The notes under the pieces were generated by a model that saw only the letters and a program-made list of their open reading frames with translations, was not told the DNA's origin and ran no database searches. A program made the translations under genes and the position numbers. From the NCBI RefSeq assembly GCF_021728415.1, contig NZ_JAKKDV010000005.1, positions 124,001 to 188,000 on the forward strand: a stretch of DNA of 64,000 bases, read 5' to 3'. The DNA is from Flaviramulus multivorans (GTDB lineage Bacteria > Bacteroidota > Bacteroidia > Flavobacteriales > Flavobacteriaceae). Positions 61,470 through 64,000 of the stretch are shown here, one piece after another. Position 1 is the stretch's first letter, and the number at the start of each line of letters is the position of its first letter.

Positions 61470-62930
61470 ATGAATTCAGAAATAAGACAACTTCAACCAC
61501 AAACACTTTGGAATAAATTTGCCGATTTAAATGCTGTACCACGTGCTTCAAAAAAAGAAGAACGTGTCATCGCTTTTATGAAAGATTTCGGAAAAAATTT
61601 AAGTTTAGAAACTATTGAAGATGAAGTTGGTAATGTTATAATAAAAAAGCCTGCCACCAAAGGAATGGAGGATAGAGTGACCATTGTTATGCAATCGCAT
61701 TTAGATATGGTGCATCAAAAAAATAACGATACTGTTTTCGATTTCGATACACAGGGTATTGATATGTATGTGGATGGCGATTGGGTTCGAGCAAAAGGCA
61801 CAACCTTAGGTGCAGATAACGGTTTAGGTGTTGCTACTATCATGGCAATTTTAGAAAGCACCAATATTCAACATCCAGCAATTGAAGCCTTATTTACTAT
61901 TGATGAAGAAACGGGAATGACTGGTGCAAAAGGGTTGAAAGGTGGCTTGTTGAAAGGAGAGATATTATTGAATTTAGATACCGAAGAAGATGATGAAATA
62001 GGCGTAGGGTGTGCAGGTGGTATTGACGTAACAGCTACCAGAACTTATAATGAGGAGGAAACACCAGAATTTAAAATTGGTTATTCTATCACGGTTAAAG
62101 GTTTGCAAGGTGGTCATTCTGGGATGCAAATACATGAAGGTTTAGGAAATGCCAATAAAATAATGAACCGTTTATTGTTTGACGGTTTTGAGAAATACGG
62201 ATTGCGAATTTCCGAAATTGATGGTGGTAGTTTACGAAATGCCATTCCTCGCGAAAGTAAAGCTTTAGTGGCTATTGATGCTATGCATGATAAGGGATTT
62301 GTATCTGAAATGAAACAGCATGCTGAGGTTATTAAGAAAGAATTAAAAACCATGGAACCTAATTTAGAAGTTATAATTTCTAAATGTGAAACTCCAAAAA
62401 CCATCATGGATTTGGGAGTTCAAGAAGGTTTAACAAGAGCATTATATGCTGCACTAAATGGTGTTTATAGAATGAGTGCTGATATTCCTGATTTGGTTGA
62501 GACATCCAATAATATAGCACGTGTAATTGTAAAGGATGGGCAAATTAAAATTTGCTGTTTAACACGGTCGTCAGTTGAAAGTTCTAAAATGGATTTAGCC
62601 AATACGCTTCGTGCTACGTTTGAGCTAACGGGTTGTGAAGTGGAGTTTTCTGGAGATTACCCAGGTTGGACACCCAATATGGATTCGTCTATTTTAAAAG
62701 TAATGCGAAAGCTGTATGAAGATTTAAACGGAGAAAAGCCGCATGTAGCAGCATGTCATGCCGGTTTAGAGTGTGGTATTTTAGGGCAAAATTATCCAGA
62801 TATGGATATGATTAGTTTTGGACCCAATATTAAAGGCGCTCACTCGCCAGATGAACGTGCACAAATTTCGTCAGTGCAAAAATATTGGAAATTTGTTTTA
62901 GAAATTTTAAAGGAGATACCTAAAAAATAA
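61470..62930 (+). CDS. pepD: Aminoacyl-histidine dipeptidase (M20 family)
   Basis: 486 residues from ATG at 61470; the frame could start at a TTG at 61446, but the ATG gives the normal N-terminus (MNSEIRQLQPQTLW). Metal-binding motifs: QSHLDMVHQ near 82, GTTLGADNGLGVA near 116, DEETGMTGAKGL near 150 and CHAGLECGIL near 431. It hydrolyses Xaa-His dipeptides such as carnosine in the cytoplasm. All ligands appear intact. Confidence 0.94.
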   Translation: MNSEIRQLQPQTLWNKFADLNAVPRASKKEERVIAFMKDFGKNLSLETIEDEVGNVIIKKPATKGMEDRVTIVMQSHLDMVHQKNNDTVFDFDTQGIDMYVDGDWVRAKGTTLGADNGLGVATIMAILESTNIQHPAIEALFTIDEETGMTGAKGLKGGLLKGEILLNLDTEEDDEIGVGCAGGIDVTATRTYNEEETPEFKIGYSITVKGLQGGHSGMQIHEGLGNANKIMNRLLFDGFEKYGLRISEIDGGSLRNAIPRESKALVAIDAMHDKGFVSEMKQHAEVIKKELKTMEPNLEVIISKCETPKTIMDLGVQEGLTRALYAALNGVYRMSADIPDLVETSNNIARVIVKDGQIKICCLTRSSVESSKMDLANTLRATFELTGCEVEFSGDYPGWTPNMDSSILKVMRKLYEDLNGEKPHVAACHAGLECGILGQNYPDMDMISFGPNIKGAHSPDERAQISSVQKYWKFVLEILKEIPKK

Positions 62931-63284
62931 CTTTATTTGGTAAGTTCGTTTAGCATTAAGTATATGAAGCGTTGGGTCTTTAAAAGAACGTTACTTTCGG
63001 TCTATAATTTACTTTGTTTATAACCGCTAATATTGATTTTACTGCTTATATATCAATTAATTATATACATTGTTACCGGCTACTATTTTTCTATTCTGTT
63101 TTTAGCATTGGTAAGTCATCCTCTTTACATCTTTTTGCTTGTGCAGTGGCATGAGCGCTCCTCTATGAAAATCACTATGCGAAGAATATTTAAAATTGAA
63201 TTCTTCATAAATTAATAATCAAGTTTTATTTGTGATCCCATAACTTTTTGCATATCTTTAAGTACACTATTAACTGAAAATTGG
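62931..63284. other. Gene-free region between pepD and the luciferase-domain gene
   Basis: 354 bases with no supported gene. A 60-codon frame at 63033-63215 begins with TTG, is hydrophobic and has no family resemblance; it was not accepted. The segment TATATACATTGTTACC (63062-63077), with ATTTTTCT eight bases later, aligns without gaps to the segment at 51487-51517. No clear terminator follows pepD. Confidence 0.55.
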
Positions 63285-63911
63285 TTGGTCACATCACTCA
63301 ACATATTAAGAAATGGAGGAATCAACATATTAAAAATAATACTAACCTTCATAATAACGATTTCTTGTAGCAACGATGCTTCCAAAATAGATAATGATAT
63401 TGTAAATATTGATATTGTAGTTGATGTAGTTGACTCCGTGGAATTACCTCAGCGACCTGGTTCTCGTCCTGAAACAACTACTGATATACCGCACATTCAA
63501 ATTGGAGTAGAACTAGTACCTGAAGTCAATGATGAGTTGTTTCGAAGAGTTTATTCCATACCTGGAATTGAGAATCGTCAATCAGTTATTGCAGGATGGC
63601 GGAGTTTGTGGTTAACCGAAGAAGTGACCGTGATTGTACCTGACGCAATAATAGACGGTCGAGAATTTGGCCATATACATGATGATGGTAGTTTACACAT
63701 CTTTTTAGAGCCTTCCCGGAGTCATGAAGCGGTTGAAACCTGTTGGGCAATTTTTCATCCTTTTACAGTACAAAATTTGTTAGGATGGGATGGCTTCGTC
63801 ATGCTCTATACCCCACAATCCTTTGATGAACTTGATGTAACATTTCAACTTATTGTTGATGGGTATAACTATGTTACAGGACAAAACCTATTGGCTACTG
63901 ATTTTTATTAA
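63285..63911 (+). CDS. DUF5519 (luciferase-domain) lipoprotein
   Basis: 208 residues if started at TTG 63285. There is no in-frame ATG before the lipobox. An ATA at 63327, six bases after GGAGGA, is where a normal lipoprotein start would be expected (LKIILTFIITISC). The C-terminal part matches the DUF5519/luciferase domain: GHIHDDGSLHIFLEPSRSHEA, CWAIFHPF and GFVMLYTPQSFDELDV. Despite the name, no light-producing role is implied. A 30-residue acidic, Val-rich linker joins anchor and domain. Confidence 0.78.
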   Translation: MVTSLNILRNGGINILKIILTFIITISCSNDASKIDNDIVNIDIVVDVVDSVELPQRPGSRPETTTDIPHIQIGVELVPEVNDELFRRVYSIPGIENRQSVIAGWRSLWLTEEVTVIVPDAIIDGREFGHIHDDGSLHIFLEPSRSHEAVETCWAIFHPFTVQNLLGWDGFVMLYTPQSFDELDVTFQLIVDGYNYVTGQNLLATDFY

Positions 63912-63916
63912 TGAGA

Positions 63917-64000
63917 CTATTTAATTCTAACCCGTTTAACAAATGCAGCTTCAGGGTCATTTGAAATTCCAATAGATGTTATTTTTCCGCAGATTGTAAT
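63917..64000 (-). CDS. C-terminal end of a gene entering from the right edge
   Basis: The minus-strand frame ending in TAG at 63917-63919 is open to the edge and codes for 27 residues ending NDPEAAFVKRVRIK. It converges on the DUF5519 gene with a 5-base gap. Too short for naming. Confidence 0.5.
   Translation of the reverse strand: MTICGKITSIGISNDPEAAFVKRVRIK

Noticed and set aside
63033-63215. 60-codon hydrophobic frame between pepD and the DUF5519 gene
   Set aside because: It begins with TTG, has no family resemblance, and its composition is that of AT-rich intergenic DNA.

Overview
This window comes from an AT-rich member of the Bacteroidetes, most likely a marine or gliding Flavobacteriaceae species. 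The evidence is a type IX secretion type A sorting tail (cupredoxin protein near 16 kb) and a type B tail (889-residue protein near 37-39 kb), several SusC/FecA/BtuB-style TonB receptors, flavobacterial DUF families (DUF4199, DUF5777, DUF4252, DUF3810, DUF6503, DUF6580), an alternative GlmU-like enzyme, and promoters of the Bacteroidetes type (TTTG, about 19 bases, TAnnTTTG). No rRNA, tRNA, CRISPR array, insertion sequence or prophage was seen. Most of the window reads as ordinary core chromosome.

Layout. 0-11 kb: a glycosyltransferase cut by the window edge with DUF4199, L31 type B, alternative GlmU, a peptide-type binding lipoprotein, MtaB, small GNAT-like protein, alpha/beta hydrolase, lytic transglycosylase, cardiolipin synthase, and L34 (rpmH, 53 residues). 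11-17 kb: CarB lacking the C-terminal allosteric domain, then a five-gene minus-strand cluster (OB-fold protein, cupredoxin with T9SS tail, DUF5777 barrel, cytochrome-like lipoprotein, YceI). 17-22 kb: an ECF sigma / FecR / TonB receptor system with a divergent acidic lipoprotein. An exact 19-base element lies in the same orientation in front of the lipoprotein gene and in front of fecR. 22-30 kb: thioesterase, RmuC, TPR protein, then a DUF6580 membrane protein divergent from a cobalamin riboswitch and BtuB-like receptor, and an S41 protease. 30-33 kb: a second ECF sigma factor in an operon with a small membrane protein and two DUF4252 proteins. 33-43 kb: purB, haem-binding protein, glycosyltransferase, T9SS type B protein behind a tandem-dyad operator, membrane protein plus Xre regulator, sirtuin without zinc cysteines, TrmH methyltransferase, SRPBCC and VOC proteins.

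43-64 kb: a DEAD-box helicase with a structured leader, a foldable intergenic element, and a LysR-controlled histidine degradation operon (hutH-hutU-hutI) whose promoter region holds two dyads. Next is an alginate lyase gene of clearly higher GC content, the best candidate for recent transfer. Then come a Ste24-type M48 protease, an RNA methyltransferase, a DUF6503 lipoprotein, a pair of amidohydrolase-fold proteins in which two of three domains lack the HxH metal motif, a DUF3810 protein, PepD dipeptidase, and a DUF5519 luciferase-domain lipoprotein with no in-frame ATG. The most promising leads for something undescribed are the ECF/FecR/TonB/acidic-lipoprotein unit with its shared 19-base element, the sigma/DUF4252 operon, and the cupredoxin-cytochrome-DUF5777-YceI cluster.
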